42,072 bases of DNA from an uncultured Enterobacterales bacterium (GTDB taxonomy: Bacteria; Pseudomonadota; Gammaproteobacteria; Enterobacterales; Psychrobiaceae), in NCBI GenBank assembly GCA_937981905.1, contig CALJMY010000078.1, positions 1 to 42,072 on the forward strand, given 5' to 3'. Of the stretch, positions 10,501-18,594 are shown piece by piece. Within the stretch, counting starts at the first letter, position 1; every line of letters begins with the position of its first letter. A program made the translations under genes and the position numbers. Under the pieces are notes generated by a model. It made no database searches. It was not told where the DNA came from and saw only the letters and a list, made by a program, of their open reading frames with translations.

Positions 10501-11340
10501 ATTATTGAACAACGCCAAGTTCAAGCTAAATTGTTACAACAAACTCATCAAGCTGAAGCGATTGTTTCTCAACAGCAACATCAATTGACACTAATTCTTA
10601 ATCAATTGTCGGAGCGTGAAATACAATTGCTTGCGCAATTTTCATCACTTGCACCATCGCCTATGAATGCTAGCGATCCACAAATTAGTATGGTGGCTAG
10701 TACGTTAACCACACAAGAAAAACAATTGGATGAAGAATTATTTCAATTTCGTTCACAGTTACAACAACATAATAAAGGTATGGTTTTATTTGGTGAGCTA
10801 CAAGAGAAAATAGAAAAACAGCAACATGTGACTCAATTATGGCTAGAAATGAAAGAGCTTATTGGTAGCTCTAACGGATCAAAATTTAGAACGTTTGCAC
10901 AAAGCCTAACATTAGAGCAAATGTTAATTGGTGCTAATTATCATTTAAAAGAACTAGCACCCCGTTATGCGCTGCAAAGAGTGCCAAGTGGTGAACTCGA
11001 TTTACAAATGATTGACCGCGATATGGGTGACGAAGTGCGCTCTATTGATAGTTTATCTGGTGGTGAAACGTTCTTAGTAAGCTTAGCATTAGCGCTAGGT
11101 TTAGGTTCTCTTACAGGGTTACAAACATCTATTCGCTCATTATTTATTGATGAGGGCTTCGGTACGCTCGACCCTGATACGTTAGAAATAGCATTAAGTT
11201 GTTTAGATTCATTACAAGCTAGTGGTCGACAAATTGGTATTATTTCTCATGTTCAAGGGCTTGTAGAGCGTGTCGGAACACGTATTCAAATTGTTTCTAG
11301 TGGTAATGGTCATAGTAAAATTAAATTAATGTTAAGATAA
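7600..11340 (+). CDS. sbcC: Exonuclease/SMC-like ATPase subunit SbcC (Rad50-type)
   Basis: SbcC is the ATPase and long-armed tether of the SbcCD complex. The 1246 residues read as an N-terminal ABC half with Walker A GNTGSGKST (37-45), a glutamine-rich coiled coil, a zinc hook CALC at 616-619 almost exactly mid-protein, the returning coiled coil, and the C-terminal ABC half with signature SLSGGETFLVSLALALG, Walker B SLFIDEGFGTLD and the switch His of GIISHV. Length is slightly above the E. coli protein. No strong Shine-Dalgarno is seen, so expression may depend on sbcD translation. No terminator follows before the porin promoter region. Confidence 0.97.
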   Translation: MKIITLEGENLASLAAPFHIDFASGMLADAGLFAICGNTGSGKSTLLDAICLSLFDAMPRFTSSGRGGASIGHADSEEKERLKSNDVRHILTRGAASGFAQIVFELDNGKKYQAKWSVKRARNSAQGRFQAQEMQLTDCQTNQVLAVKKTEVLAKIEELIGLNYEQFKRSVLLAQGDFAAFLKAPAKERSQLLERITGTELYSQLSKQAFERSKTQEQALALLTSKLGDVELLSADAQEQLSNDIGNINEKVEKINEQQQSLDWLTQKLAERQALEASIIDSKNTLLNALANIKQQESINNILDKIEQAQDARVVFAQRQQHQKDGHLLTENLKNLQTQFHNDQKEFETIEQQVVQLEQLKQQAQSHYEKKLPDIELAITKSIEINALKEQLANQENQLLQLDALMTTQKELQRNNDNELTTVNTDLAHNQHFLAEQEYMVSLIHHHGAVEQHIEQYGDTKFQILEHQRKIENNRLESQELLEKETELSIEAKELNKSIHQHHLQLDEFTQSFKHNNLQVLEADLSQQQAIHIELNNEQQIIVQGLQYQTMITQKMQQIESIEQELTQLRNSYRQTKHQYEQHIPIVNEAGNALAMAKQVMSLSEHRESLVAGQPCALCGSCDHPLSHNNVGNDMITSLSQRHYELEQQSAQLKDELTKFDVMGKQKAEQVQHLTHEKNELIQLIQQLNISELSQVRQGEIESQLAKVVNDIEGLKSQISQVSEWVLQAQKIEKEMLRQQHTLDTINQSIMNGQQRLATFDNDKILSNQSIEQLNQRQISRINTLTGIFNRVNWQDILSVDIEVAAFKREINTQIELYKQAQLIEQQLSEKAGKLQQQQIILNEKLSHYEGQYKPLNVQFEQENQRLTLQLKTLDTLTDGDDPQQFKQQLEQQNQELSIAHQHANTSLMNHRQNILVIQSQITQATERTTEISQLLTSLDQQWSDWQTNLNMDEDALVQLLTYEQDWIIEQRQVQAKLLQQTHQAEAIVSQQQHQLTLILNQLSEREIQLLAQFSSLAPSPMNASDPQISMVASTLTTQEKQLDEELFQFRSQLQQHNKGMVLFGELQEKIEKQQHVTQLWLEMKELIGSSNGSKFRTFAQSLTLEQMLIGANYHLKELAPRYALQRVPSGELDLQMIDRDMGDEVRSIDSLSGGETFLVSLALALGLGSLTGLQTSIRSLFIDEGFGTLDPDTLEIALSCLDSLQASGRQIGIISHVQGLVERVGTRIQIVSSGNGHSKIKLMLR

Positions 11341-11357
11341 TGCGGAAAAACTTTAGG

Positions 11358-11375
11358 TTGTCATAACTTTGTAAC
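11358..11375 (+). promoter_or_regulatory. PHO-box-like PhoB site before the porin gene
   Basis: Two heptamers TTGTCAT and TTGTAAC, 4 bp apart (11-bp period), resemble the PHO-box consensus (CTGTCAT-N4-CTGTCAY). The site is 68 bp upstream of the chosen porin start. A good -10 at the expected 10-bp distance is not obvious; TACATC at 11391-11396 is a weak candidate. Support comes from similar sites before phoB, pstS and pstC. Confidence 0.6.
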
Positions 11376-11443
11376 ATTTAGCAGGCAAACTACATCACAA
11401 CTTAAGGTTGATACCACAACTTACTACTTATTTAGGAATGAAA

Positions 11444-12370
11444 ATGAATACATTTACAAAAACAGCAGTTGCAGTTGCAACAGGTTTATTACTTAGCAAT
11501 GTGGCAATAGCTAGTGATTTAGTGAAAGTATACGGTAAAGTTAATGTAACACTACAAAGTGATGACGATGGTGCTGATCGTACAACGAATGTAGAATCAA
11601 ATGCATCTCGCATTGGTGTTAAGGGTAGCCTTAAAATTGATGACAATTTAACAGCTATTTACAAAGTTGAATGGCAAGTTGATGTCGCTGATAATGAAGA
11701 TGAAAATTTTAAAGAACGTAACCAATGGGTTGGCTTAAAAGGTAACTTTGGTAGCGTATTATTAGGTCGTAATGACACTGCATTAAAATTTTCACAAGGT
11801 AAAGTAGATTTATTTAGTGATTATAATGGTGATATCAAAACATTATTCACTGGTGAAAATCGTTTAGATGATACGTTAACGTATATTTCACCATCTTTTA
11901 ATGGTTTTACTGCGGCTGCTACACTTGTTGCTGAAGATAATGAAAAATCTGAAGGCAAAAACGGTACTAGCATTGCATTAATGTATGGTGATGCAAAGCT
12001 TAAGAAAACAAATCTTTATGCTGCTATTGCAGTTGACTCTGATGTAGCTGGTAGCGATACAACACGTTTAGTAGTGAACGGAAAAATCGGTGATTTAAAA
12101 TTAGGCGCAATATTTAATGATTCTGAAAAATCTGATGGTACTTCAGAAGGCGATGGTTTCTTAGTAAACGCCGCTTACCAAGTAGGTAAAGCAGTTTATA
12201 AAGTTCAATACCAAGACGGTGATGACAAAGCAGATGGCGATGCTATTACATTGGGTGTTGATTACAAACTGGCTAAAGCTGTTAAATTAACCGCTTTTTA
12301 CACTGACTTTTCGTATGAAGATAACAGTGAAGAAAGTCATTTAGCACTAGGTATGGAATTCAAATTCTAA
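11444..12370 (+). CDS. Outer-membrane general porin, probably phosphate-starvation induced
   Basis: A 308-residue trimeric-porin family protein (Gram-negative porin, OmpC/PhoE-like fold). The ATG at 11444 is preferred over 11408 or 11438: AGGA ends 6 nt before it and the protein then opens with a clean signal peptide (MNTFTKTAVAVATGLLLSN, cleavage after AIA). The mature start SDLVKVYGKVNVTLQS, the motif NASRIGVKGS, a segment NQWVGLKGNFGSVLLGRND and a C-terminal aromatic residue (MEFKF) are typical of these beta-barrels. It has a PHO-box-like site upstream and is followed by phoB, so a PhoE-like role in anion or phosphate uptake is inferred. Substrate selectivity cannot be read from the sequence. 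Confidence 0.9.
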   Translation: MNTFTKTAVAVATGLLLSNVAIASDLVKVYGKVNVTLQSDDDGADRTTNVESNASRIGVKGSLKIDDNLTAIYKVEWQVDVADNEDENFKERNQWVGLKGNFGSVLLGRNDTALKFSQGKVDLFSDYNGDIKTLFTGENRLDDTLTYISPSFNGFTAAATLVAEDNEKSEGKNGTSIALMYGDAKLKKTNLYAAIAVDSDVAGSDTTRLVVNGKIGDLKLGAIFNDSEKSDGTSEGDGFLVNAAYQVGKAVYKVQYQDGDDKADGDAITLGVDYKLAKAVKLTAFYTDFSYEDNSEESHLALGMEFKF

Positions 12371-12400
12371 TAACCGCTATTGCTAATATGACCTGTTAAT

Positions 12401-12424
12401 AAAAACCGCTTTAGGGCGGTTTTT
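12401..12424 (+). terminator. Rho-independent terminator after the porin gene
   Basis: Arms AAAAACCGC and GCGGTTTTT (12401-12409, 12416-12424) with a 6-nt loop TTTAGG, followed by further T's. It separates porin transcription from phoBR. Confidence 0.92.
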
Positions 12425-12545
12425 TTGTGCCTGTAAGTATTTATACAAACGTTCAATTATTTTCATTTTTGATGTATTATTTATTTAGCAATTTTTTATG
12501 ATTTTATGCCACTTTAAACGACTAATATAAGAATTAGTAACCTTG

Positions 12546-12579
12546 TAGTCATATTAATGTCATAAAACTTACCCATAAT
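12546..12579 (+). promoter_or_regulatory. PHO-box-like site with -10 element before phoB
   Basis: Heptamers TAGTCAT and ATGTCAT, separated by ATTA (12546-12563), form a PHO-box-like site. CATAAT at 12574-12579, exactly 10 bp downstream, fits the spacing where the PHO box replaces the -35 element. This implies autoregulation of phoBR. Confidence 0.72.
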
Positions 12580-12615
12580 AGATTTCATTGAATACCATTA
12601 ATAGGTTTAAGTTAT

Positions 12616-13305
12616 ATGAGTGCAAGGATACTTGTTGTTGAAGACGAATCAGCAATACGCGAAATGTTATGCTTTGTATTAGAGCAACAAGGCTTTGGTG
12701 TTATTGAAGCACATGACTATTCATCGGCAACGGATTTACTAGTCGAACCTGTACCTGATTTGATATTGCTAGATTGGATGTTTCCTGGTGGTAATGGTAT
12801 CAATTTAGCCAAAGAAATTAAGCGTAATGATTTAACTAAAGATATACCTATTATCATGTTAACAGCACGTGGTGAAGAAGAAGACAAGGTTCGTGGATTA
12901 GAAGTTGGAGCAGATGATTACATTACTAAACCATTTTCGCCAAAAGAACTAATTGCCCGCATTAAAGCAGTGCTTAGAAGAGCAATGCCTACCGCACTTG
13001 AAGAGTTAATTGATGTTCAAGGTTTAGTGCTTGATCCTGTTGGTCATCGGGTTAGTCTTAACGAAACTCCAATTCCTATTGGACCAACGGAGTTTAAATT
13101 ACTTCATTTTTTCATGACACATAGCGAACGCGTTTATAGCCGAGAGCAATTATTAGATCATGTTTGGGGCACTAATGTATATGTTGAAGATCGCACCGTT
13201 GATGTTCACATTAGGCGTTTACGTAAAGCAATTGGCGGTTCTGGCCATGAAAATTTTGTTCAAACAGTACGTGGAGCTGGGTATCGCTTTTCTACCAGAG
13301 TATAA
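12616..13305 (+). CDS. phoB: Phosphate regulon response regulator PhoB
   Basis: PhoB is the OmpR-type transcription activator of the phosphate regulon. The receiver domain (1-122) has acidic residues E9/D10, phospho-acceptor D53 (LLDWMFP), T83 (MLTAR) and K105 (ITKPF). The DNA-binding winged helix (about 130-229) contains [36 protein letters not shown] and the ending VRGAGYRF. Its 229 residues match the standard length. phoR follows after 3 nt, so the two form one operon with a PHO-box-like site in front. Confidence 0.97.
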   Translation: MSARILVVEDESAIREMLCFVLEQQGFGVIEAHDYSSATDLLVEPVPDLILLDWMFPGGNGINLAKEIKRNDLTKDIPIIMLTARGEEEDKVRGLEVGADDYITKPFSPKELIARIKAVLRRAMPTALEELIDVQGLVLDPVGHRVSLNETPIPIGPTEFKLLHFFMTHSERVYSREQLLDHVWGTNVYVEDRTVDVHIRRLRKAIGGSGHENFVQTVRGAGYRFSTRV

Positions 13306-13308
13306 TGA

Positions 13309-14640
13309 ATGTTAAACAACCAGTTATTTAAACAAGTAGCCGCTAAACTTAGCGGCTTTTATTTGTGCCTATTTATTATAGGTAGCTTGTCATCTCAATT
13401 ATTTTTAGTGTTGTTTGTCGGCACTTTTTTGTTATTTATATTTAACCTTAAGCAATTTCATAAATTAGTTTATTGGGTATGGCAAAATCCTCAAAAGAAA
13501 CATCAAGCAAATAACTCAAGCTGGGACAATATCTATTATGGTGTCGACAGCATTCAACGAGGTAACCGTCGCCGTCGTCGTCAATTAATTAATAACCTTG
13601 GTGAATTCAGACAAGGCGCAGACGCTTTGCCTGATGGCGTTGTTATGTATAACCAATTCAACAATATTCTTTGGTGTAATAGCCAAGCGCGAGAGCTGCT
13701 TGGTTTAAAATGGCCGATGGATCAAGGTCAACGACTAGATAATTTAATTCGTTATCCTCAGTTTTCAGAATATTTAGCAGCTCGTGAATATGATCAAGTC
13801 ATCTTAATTCCATCACCTGTTGATGAAGACATCTTGTTAGAAAATCGCATTATTGAATATGGCCAAGATCAATATCTATTAGTTTCTCGTGACGTAACTC
13901 GCTTGAATCAATTAGAAGAGATGCGCCGTGAATTTGTAGCCAATGTGTCCCATGAATTAAAAACACCATTAACGGTATTACAAGGATATTTAGAGTTATT
14001 TGATGAAGCTGAATCTCCAAATAATAGTAGTAATAAAGCTGTAAAAGCAATGCGTCAACAAACAACACGCATGCAATCAATGGTCGAACAATTATTAGCA
14101 TTATCTAAATTAGAATTTTCTAATATGGCGTCTAAACACACCATGGTTAATATGCATGAGCAACTGGACATGTTGGAATCTGATGCCATCAGTTTAATTG
14201 GTGAACGAGATATGACTATTTCGTTTGATGTTGAACAAGGACTTGATTTGTATGGTGATGAAGCACAAATTTATAGTGCTTGTGCCAATCTAGTGACTAA
14301 TGCCGTTCGTTATTGTCCTGATGGTAGCTCCATCCAAGTTAGCTGGAATCATCATCCTCATGGCGCTCAATTTATGGTGAAAGATAATGGACCCGGCATT
14401 GAACCTATCCATGTTAATAGATTGACTGAGCGTTTTTATCGTATTGAACAATCACGATCAAGTTCTAGTGGTGGTACTGGGCTTGGCTTAGCTATTGTTA
14501 AGCATGTATTGAAAAATCATCAATCTAACTTAACGATAAAGAGTACTTTGGGTAAAGGCTGTCGTTTTAGTTTTATTATTAATAACGAGCGAATAGTGTC
14601 ATTTATTAATAAAAACAAGCAAAAAGATGACATGTCATAA
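13309..14640 (+). CDS. phoR: Phosphate regulon sensor histidine kinase PhoR
   Basis: PhoR phosphorylates PhoB when phosphate is scarce, on a signal from the Pst transporter and PhoU. The 443 residues comprise a hydrophobic N-terminus (about 14-46, one or two membrane helices with almost no periplasmic loop, as in PhoR), an arginine-rich linker (GNRRRRRQLINN), a PAS domain (about 100-195), HisKA with H215 in VSHELKTPLTVLQGYLE, and a HATPase domain with an N-box (CANLVTNAVRYCP), KDNGPGI and GGTGLGLAIVKH. It starts 3 nt after the phoB stop. No terminator was seen between it and the pstS promoter. Confidence 0.96.
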   Translation: MLNNQLFKQVAAKLSGFYLCLFIIGSLSSQLFLVLFVGTFLLFIFNLKQFHKLVYWVWQNPQKKHQANNSSWDNIYYGVDSIQRGNRRRRRQLINNLGEFRQGADALPDGVVMYNQFNNILWCNSQARELLGLKWPMDQGQRLDNLIRYPQFSEYLAAREYDQVILIPSPVDEDILLENRIIEYGQDQYLLVSRDVTRLNQLEEMRREFVANVSHELKTPLTVLQGYLELFDEAESPNNSSNKAVKAMRQQTTRMQSMVEQLLALSKLEFSNMASKHTMVNMHEQLDMLESDAISLIGERDMTISFDVEQGLDLYGDEAQIYSACANLVTNAVRYCPDGSSIQVSWNHHPHGAQFMVKDNGPGIEPIHVNRLTERFYRIEQSRSSSSGGTGLGLAIVKHVLKNHQSNLTIKSTLGKGCRFSFIINNERIVSFINKNKQKDDMS

Positions 14641-14653
14641 AAGCTTCATATAT

Positions 14654-14671
14654 TAGTCACCTAATTGTCAC
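14654..14671 (+). promoter_or_regulatory. PHO-box-like site before pstS
   Basis: Heptamers TAGTCAC and TTGTCAC, separated by CTAA, lie 84 bp upstream of the pstS ATG. The repeat period is 11 bp, as in the other PhoB-like sites of this window. The -10 element is not clear. Confidence 0.6.
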
Positions 14672-14755
14672 TAACTTTTTGCAACATAGCACTCGTTTAC
14701 AACATACATCATTAATTACAGATAATTAATTTAAGCGAAAGCATCGGAGTAACAC

Positions 14756-15730
14756 ATGAAATTATTAAAACTAGCGCGCAATATCGGTATTACCTTATTA
14801 ACCTCTGGTTTCTTGGTATCGGCTAATGCAGCATTAACAGACAGCAATTTACCAACATACGTTAAAACTCAAGGCGTATCAGGCAACTTATCTTCGGTAG
14901 GTTCAGATACTTTAGCTAACATGATGACTTTTTGGGCTGAAGAATTTAAACGTAATTATCCAAATGTAAATATTCAAATTCAAGCAGCAGGTTCTTCAAC
15001 AGCTCCTCCAGCATTAACGGAAGGCACTTCACAGTTTGGCCCAATGAGCCGTAAGATGAAGGCACGTGAAATTGAAGCATTCGAAAAACGTTTTGGTTAC
15101 AAGCCAACACCTGTTCGTGTAGCCATTGATGCATTAGCTGTATTTGCACATAAAGATAACCCAATTGAAGGATTAACTATTGCACAAGTTGATAGTATTT
15201 TCTCTGTAACGCATAAGTGTGGCGGTGAAGAAGTTAACCGTTGGGGTGATTTAGGATTAACAGGAAGTTGGACTGGTAAAGATATTCAATTATACGGTCG
15301 TAATTCAGTATCAGGAACTTACGGTTACTTTAAAAAGAAAGCTTTGTGTAAAGGCGATTTCAATACTAAAGTTAATGAACAACCAGGTTCTGCATCAGTT
15401 GTACAATCGGTAGCTTCTTCGTTAAATGCACTAGGTTATTCTGGTATTGGTTACAAAACATCAAGCGTTAAAGCAGTAGCACTTGCTAAGAAAGGGACTA
15501 ATTACATTGCAGCAACTAAAGAAAATGCATTAAATGGTACTTACCCACTTTCTCGTTACTTATATGTTTATGTTAACAAGCATCCTAACAAAGCATTAGC
15601 ACCAATGGACCGTGAATTCTTAAAAATGGTTTTATCTAAAACTGGTCAGAAAATTGTTGCTAAAGATGGTTACATTCCATTATCTGCAAAAGTAGCTGGT
15701 AAAGAATTAGCTAAACTTGGCATTAAATAA
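14756..15730 (+). CDS. pstS: Periplasmic phosphate-binding protein PstS
   Basis: PstS captures phosphate in the periplasm for the PstCAB transporter. The 324-residue precursor has a signal peptide (cleavage near SANA/ALTD, residue 25-26). Phosphate-contact motifs of the family are visible: [10 protein letters not shown] near the N-terminus, [35 protein letters not shown] and [16 protein letters not shown] 8 nt before the ATG serves as ribosome-binding site. It stands as its own unit, ending in a terminator, 18 kb away from the membrane components pstCAB; each part has its own PHO-box-like site. This split arrangement is inferred to be one functional system because no second binding protein lies near pstCAB. 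Confidence 0.94.
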   Translation: MKLLKLARNIGITLLTSGFLVSANAALTDSNLPTYVKTQGVSGNLSSVGSDTLANMMTFWAEEFKRNYPNVNIQIQAAGSSTAPPALTEGTSQFGPMSRKMKAREIEAFEKRFGYKPTPVRVAIDALAVFAHKDNPIEGLTIAQVDSIFSVTHKCGGEEVNRWGDLGLTGSWTGKDIQLYGRNSVSGTYGYFKKKALCKGDFNTKVNEQPGSASVVQSVASSLNALGYSGIGYKTSSVKAVALAKKGTNYIAATKENALNGTYPLSRYLYVYVNKHPNKALAPMDREFLKMVLSKTGQKIVAKDGYIPLSAKVAGKELAKLGIK

Positions 15731-15750
15731 GTAAGACAGTATCAAGTAAT

Positions 15751-15786
15751 AAAAAGCCGCTATTTCAGATGAAATAGCGGCTTTTT
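15751..15786. terminator. Strong bidirectional terminator after pstS
   Basis: Arms AAAAAGCCGCTATTTCA and complement (15751-15767, 15770-15786) form a 15-17 bp stem with A- and T-tracts on both sides. It lies between convergent pstS and the DUF1569 gene. Confidence 0.95.
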
Positions 15787-15803
15787 TTATATATGTATAT
15801 CAA

Positions 15804-16334
15804 CTAATACGTTGTATTAAATTCTTCAAAATGATTATTAATATGCATGACATGTGCTAATGCGTATTGTTGTTTAGTTAACTGACCGTAAGCAAAGTGC
15901 GGTTTTAACACACCACTAAAACCATTGAAATCTTCTAATGATTTAACCAAACGCGTTAGCGCTTGAGAAACCGTTAATGGTACTTTTCTAATAACTTCAC
16001 CAGGAATTATTTCATCAAGCCCATGATTCATTTTTCCACGAGCATTAAATACAGAAAAAGCGATTGAACCAGCTGTGTTTTGAAAAAACTCCGATTTCAT
16101 TATTGGATAACCAATCATTGAAAATTCAATGCTTTGGGCTAAATGTTCAAATGCTCTTGCTAATGGCCATTGTCCGGTTGATGTTATCTTCTCTGGTGTT
16201 AGTTGCTTTAAAAAAATTAATGTTGATTCTAGTGATAGTTCAGGATGTTTGCGATTAACTTCATACATACCGCCACCAATGATTGCAACAGCACTAGTGG
16301 CTCCTAGTAATTTAAGAACAGCGCGGCGATTCAT
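15804..16334 (-). CDS. DUF1569-like protein with a twin-arginine-type signal
   Basis: A 176-residue protein starting MNRRAVLKLLGATSAVA, a twin-arginine-like signal peptide, so export to the periplasm or membrane anchoring is likely. The start at 16334 is chosen over an upstream ATG at 16364 because AAAGG lies 7 nt before it and the longer version would run into the DUF1272 gene. The body (WPLARAFEHLAQSIEFSM, FNARGKMNHGLDEIIPG, and a late HVMHINNH) resembles DUF1569, a DinB/four-helix-like family that often carries metal-binding His. Function is unknown. It is the last gene of a leftward three-gene unit with the phzF-like and DUF1272 genes (gaps 36 and 16 nt). Confidence 0.75.
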   Translation of the reverse strand: MNRRAVLKLLGATSAVAIIGGGMYEVNRKHPELSLESTLIFLKQLTPEKITSTGQWPLARAFEHLAQSIEFSMIGYPIMKSEFFQNTAGSIAFSVFNARGKMNHGLDEIIPGEVIRKVPLTVSQALTRLVKSLEDFNGFSGVLKPHFAYGQLTKQQYALAHVMHINNHFEEFNTTY

Positions 16335-16350
16335 AGTTAATACCTTTGGG

Positions 16351-16599
16351 TTATTTTTTTTCACATGCTTTATGTGATTTTAATACACGAGTTGTTGATG
16401 CTGGATTATTTAGTAATGCAGCTGGTGGCCTAATTGGACGTTGCACTAAATTACCTGAACAATTTGGGCATACCGAATTAAATTTCGATATAGCGCAATC
16501 ACAACAAAAGGTACATTCAAACGTACAAATAAACGCATTGTTAGCATCAGGTGCTAAATCAGTATTACAACATTCACAATTAGGTTTTAATGCTAGCAT
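16351..16599 (-). CDS. DUF1272 zinc-ribbon-like protein
   Basis: An 82-residue cysteine-rich protein opening MLALKPNCECCNTDL. Ten cysteines occur, including CECC, FECTFCCDCA and CPNC, a pattern expected to bind zinc as in DUF1272. The conserved NLVQRPIRPPA stretch follows the last CxxC. The biochemical role is not known. It lies 36 nt after the phzF-like gene and 16 nt before the DUF1569 gene, in one operon. Confidence 0.85.
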   Translation of the reverse strand: MLALKPNCECCNTDLAPDANNAFICTFECTFCCDCAISKFNSVCPNCSGNLVQRPIRPPAALLNNPASTTRVLKSHKACEKK

Positions 16600-16635
16600 G
16601 TCATTTCTCTTTCTTATGTATTTGATGTATTGGAA

Positions 16636-17442
16636 TTAGATCTGAACTGTAATTTTACCTGATAAATATTGTACGGCTTTTCCTGAAATATAGACATTTT
16701 CATCGCTTACACGGCATAACAACTTTCCACCACGTTTAGATGCTTGATAAGCGATTAAGTCTGTTTTATTGAGTTTTTCAGTCCAGTAAGGTGCTAAACC
16801 TGTATGAATAGATCCGGTTACAGGGTCTTCATCTCCACCGTTTGCAGGCCAAAAATAACGAGATATAAAATCATATTCTTCTGATTTTGCTGTAACCACA
16901 ACATCATGAGGGGCTAGTTTTATTAATTGCTCATTGACCGTTTCGACCGCTAATACATCTGCTTCATTGTCATAAATCACCACATAAGCTTGATCGTTTA
17001 ATAATACTTGCACCGGTTTGATTGATAACCCGTCTAATAACGCACGAGGAATATCTGTAATTTCTTTTGGAGAGCGATTTGGAAACATCATTTGAATATA
17101 ACCATCGCTTTGCTGAGTTACTGATAAATCACCAACAGCTTTTGCGTAAAAATTGATGGTTTTTAAATGTTGATGCACGTTAAAAATTACAAAGGAAGCC
17201 GCTAAGGTTGCATGGCCACAAAAATCGACTTCTGTTATTGGAGAAAACCAACGTATTTCAAAATGATCATCATTAACCTGTTTAACAAAGGCTGTTTCAG
17301 ACAAATTATGTTCCATGGCAATAGATTGCATTAATTGCACAGGAAGCCATTCGTCAATAATAATGACTGCTGCAGAGTTCCCTTTGAAAGCTACATCGGT
17401 AAAAGCGTCAACAATATTTACGTTTAATTCTAACATTTTCAT
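16636..17442 (-). CDS. PhzF-family isomerase/epimerase-like protein
   Basis: A 268-residue protein of the PhzF (diaminopimelate-epimerase fold) family. Family marks are NIVDAFTDVAFKGNSAAV near the N-terminus, the conserved NLSETAFV whose Glu49 matches the catalytic Glu45 of PhzF, the VDFCGHATLAAS motif, and the late GGDEDPVTGSIHTGLAPYW. No phenazine genes are nearby, so its substrate is unknown and it should not be read as phenazine biosynthesis. The ATG at 17436 could also be the start. It heads the leftward operon with DUF1272 and DUF1569. An 11-bp-period direct repeat lies 20-40 bp upstream. Confidence 0.88.
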   Translation of the reverse strand: MKMLELNVNIVDAFTDVAFKGNSAAVIIIDEWLPVQLMQSIAMEHNLSETAFVKQVNDDHFEIRWFSPITEVDFCGHATLAASFVIFNVHQHLKTINFYAKAVGDLSVTQQSDGYIQMMFPNRSPKEITDIPRALLDGLSIKPVQVLLNDQAYVVIYDNEADVLAVETVNEQLIKLAPHDVVVTAKSEEYDFISRYFWPANGGDEDPVTGSIHTGLAPYWTEKLNKTDLIAYQASKRGGKLLCRVSDENVYISGKAVQYLSGKITVQI

Positions 17443-17461
17443 CTTCTTGTAATAATCCTTA

Positions 17462-17481
17462 TTGTTTGCATTTTGTTTGCA
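17462..17481. repeat. Helically phased direct repeat upstream of the phzF-like gene
   Basis: TTGTTTGCA occurs twice, at 17462-17470 and 17473-17481, exactly 11 bp apart. It lies in the divergent 218-bp region between the phzF-like gene and the polyphosphate operon, and could be a regulator half-site pair. It does not match the PHO box. The rest of 17443-17660 is AT-rich with no clear operator. Confidence 0.45.
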
Positions 17482-17660
17482 CGTATCAATTGTATCGTAG
17501 TTTTGTCTCTAGAAAATAGCAACGGAAGTTATTCAATTATCAGTTTTAATACTATTTTAATTTATTGATTTTTAACAAATAGAGACAGATGTTTTTGTGT
17601 GGAAAGTATCACATATAAGCCTTTATTTATGGAATATTAATCTAAATATAAGAGGACAAC

Positions 17661-18593
17661 ATGCCTACACAATTAAAATTCCTAGATGACATTGAATCGT
17701 TAGTTACAAATTCTACAGTGCTAGATACGGCAGATAATAATGTCATGTCTATTGAACGATTGAAATCGTCAAATGAAGATATCGTTTCGTTGCAGAATAT
17801 TGGTTTGCCAACTCCAGTCATATCAGCATTAGCTCAATTTGAAAGTTATCAATTAACTGATTTAAAGAAAGCAAATTTAATGAATCGAGTCGATAGTAAA
17901 TTTATGCTACCGATGTCATTTCTTCCTACATTACTTTCTCAATTAACTAATGACTACAAAGTGTTAGATATTGATGGAAAGCGTTGTTTTACCTACCAGA
18001 ATCAATATTTAGACACACCTGAAATGGACTTATATACAGAACATCATAACGGTAAGCTTAATCGTTATAAAGTTCGTCAAAGACGTTATGTTGATACGGC
18101 TACTGAATATTTAGAAGTTAAGCTGAAAAATAACAAGAAAAGAACGATTAAAACACGCATTAAAATCTCTAACGATATTAATAACGACAACATCCGCAAT
18201 GATTTCATAAAAGGTGAAATGAATGGTCAAAACCTAAACCTGAATGTTGTACAACAAAGTGGTTATCAACGAATCGCTTTAGCTAATGAAGAGAAAGCAG
18301 AGCGCTTAACGCTCGATTTTAATTTGTGGTACAAAAGCACCGATGGAAAAAATGAAGTCAATTTACCAGGCTTCTTTATTGCAGAATTAAAACAAAGTAA
18401 AAAATCAAAGAACTCACCTTTTTATCAATTGATGAGTAAATATCATGTGTTCCCAGCATCGTTTAGTAAATACTGCGTGGGCTGCGCTTTATTGTATCCA
18501 GACACCCTCAAAGCAAACCGTTTCAAAAGTGTTTTAACACGCACCAATCATTTAAATAATCAAAATCCCTTATCACTTGTAGAGAATCTATAA
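17661..18593 (+). CDS. VTC-domain polyphosphate polymerase
   Basis: A 310-residue cytoplasmic protein with the VTC/triphosphate-tunnel fold, the family of the eukaryotic Vtc4 catalytic domain that makes inorganic polyphosphate from nucleotide triphosphate. The first 60 residues are a non-conserved extension. The tunnel residues appear in order: R76 and K80 (MNRVDSKFML), YLDTP (116-120), the basic set R135/K137/R139/R142 (NRYKVRQRRY), E152/K154 (YLEVKLK), a Lys/Arg run 159-166, LTLDFN (216-221), E242/K244 (IAELKQ) and SFSKYCVG (267-274). None of the expected charged positions looks lost, so activity is likely but untested. AGAGGA sits 5 nt before the ATG. It is the first gene of an operon with DUF4956 and an OprO/P-like porin. 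Confidence 0.88.
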   Translation: MPTQLKFLDDIESLVTNSTVLDTADNNVMSIERLKSSNEDIVSLQNIGLPTPVISALAQFESYQLTDLKKANLMNRVDSKFMLPMSFLPTLLSQLTNDYKVLDIDGKRCFTYQNQYLDTPEMDLYTEHHNGKLNRYKVRQRRYVDTATEYLEVKLKNNKKRTIKTRIKISNDINNDNIRNDFIKGEMNGQNLNLNVVQQSGYQRIALANEEKAERLTLDFNLWYKSTDGKNEVNLPGFFIAELKQSKKSKNSPFYQLMSKYHVFPASFSKYCVGCALLYPDTLKANRFKSVLTRTNHLNNQNPLSLVENL

Positions 18594-18594
18594 T

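Noticed and set aside
15804-16364. Longer start of the DUF1569 gene at 16364
   Set aside because: It would overlap the DUF1272 gene and place ten extra residues before the twin-arginine signal; the ATG at 16334 has a better ribosome-binding site.
16636-17442. Phenazine biosynthesis, suggested by the PhzF-like gene
   Set aside because: No other phenazine gene is present and PhzF-like proteins are common in organisms that make no phenazine.
17572-17592. Reverse-strand match resembling a PHO box before the polyphosphate operon
   Set aside because: Only one heptamer is good (CTGTC), the second is poor, and the orientation is opposite to the operon. I therefore do not claim Pho control of this operon.
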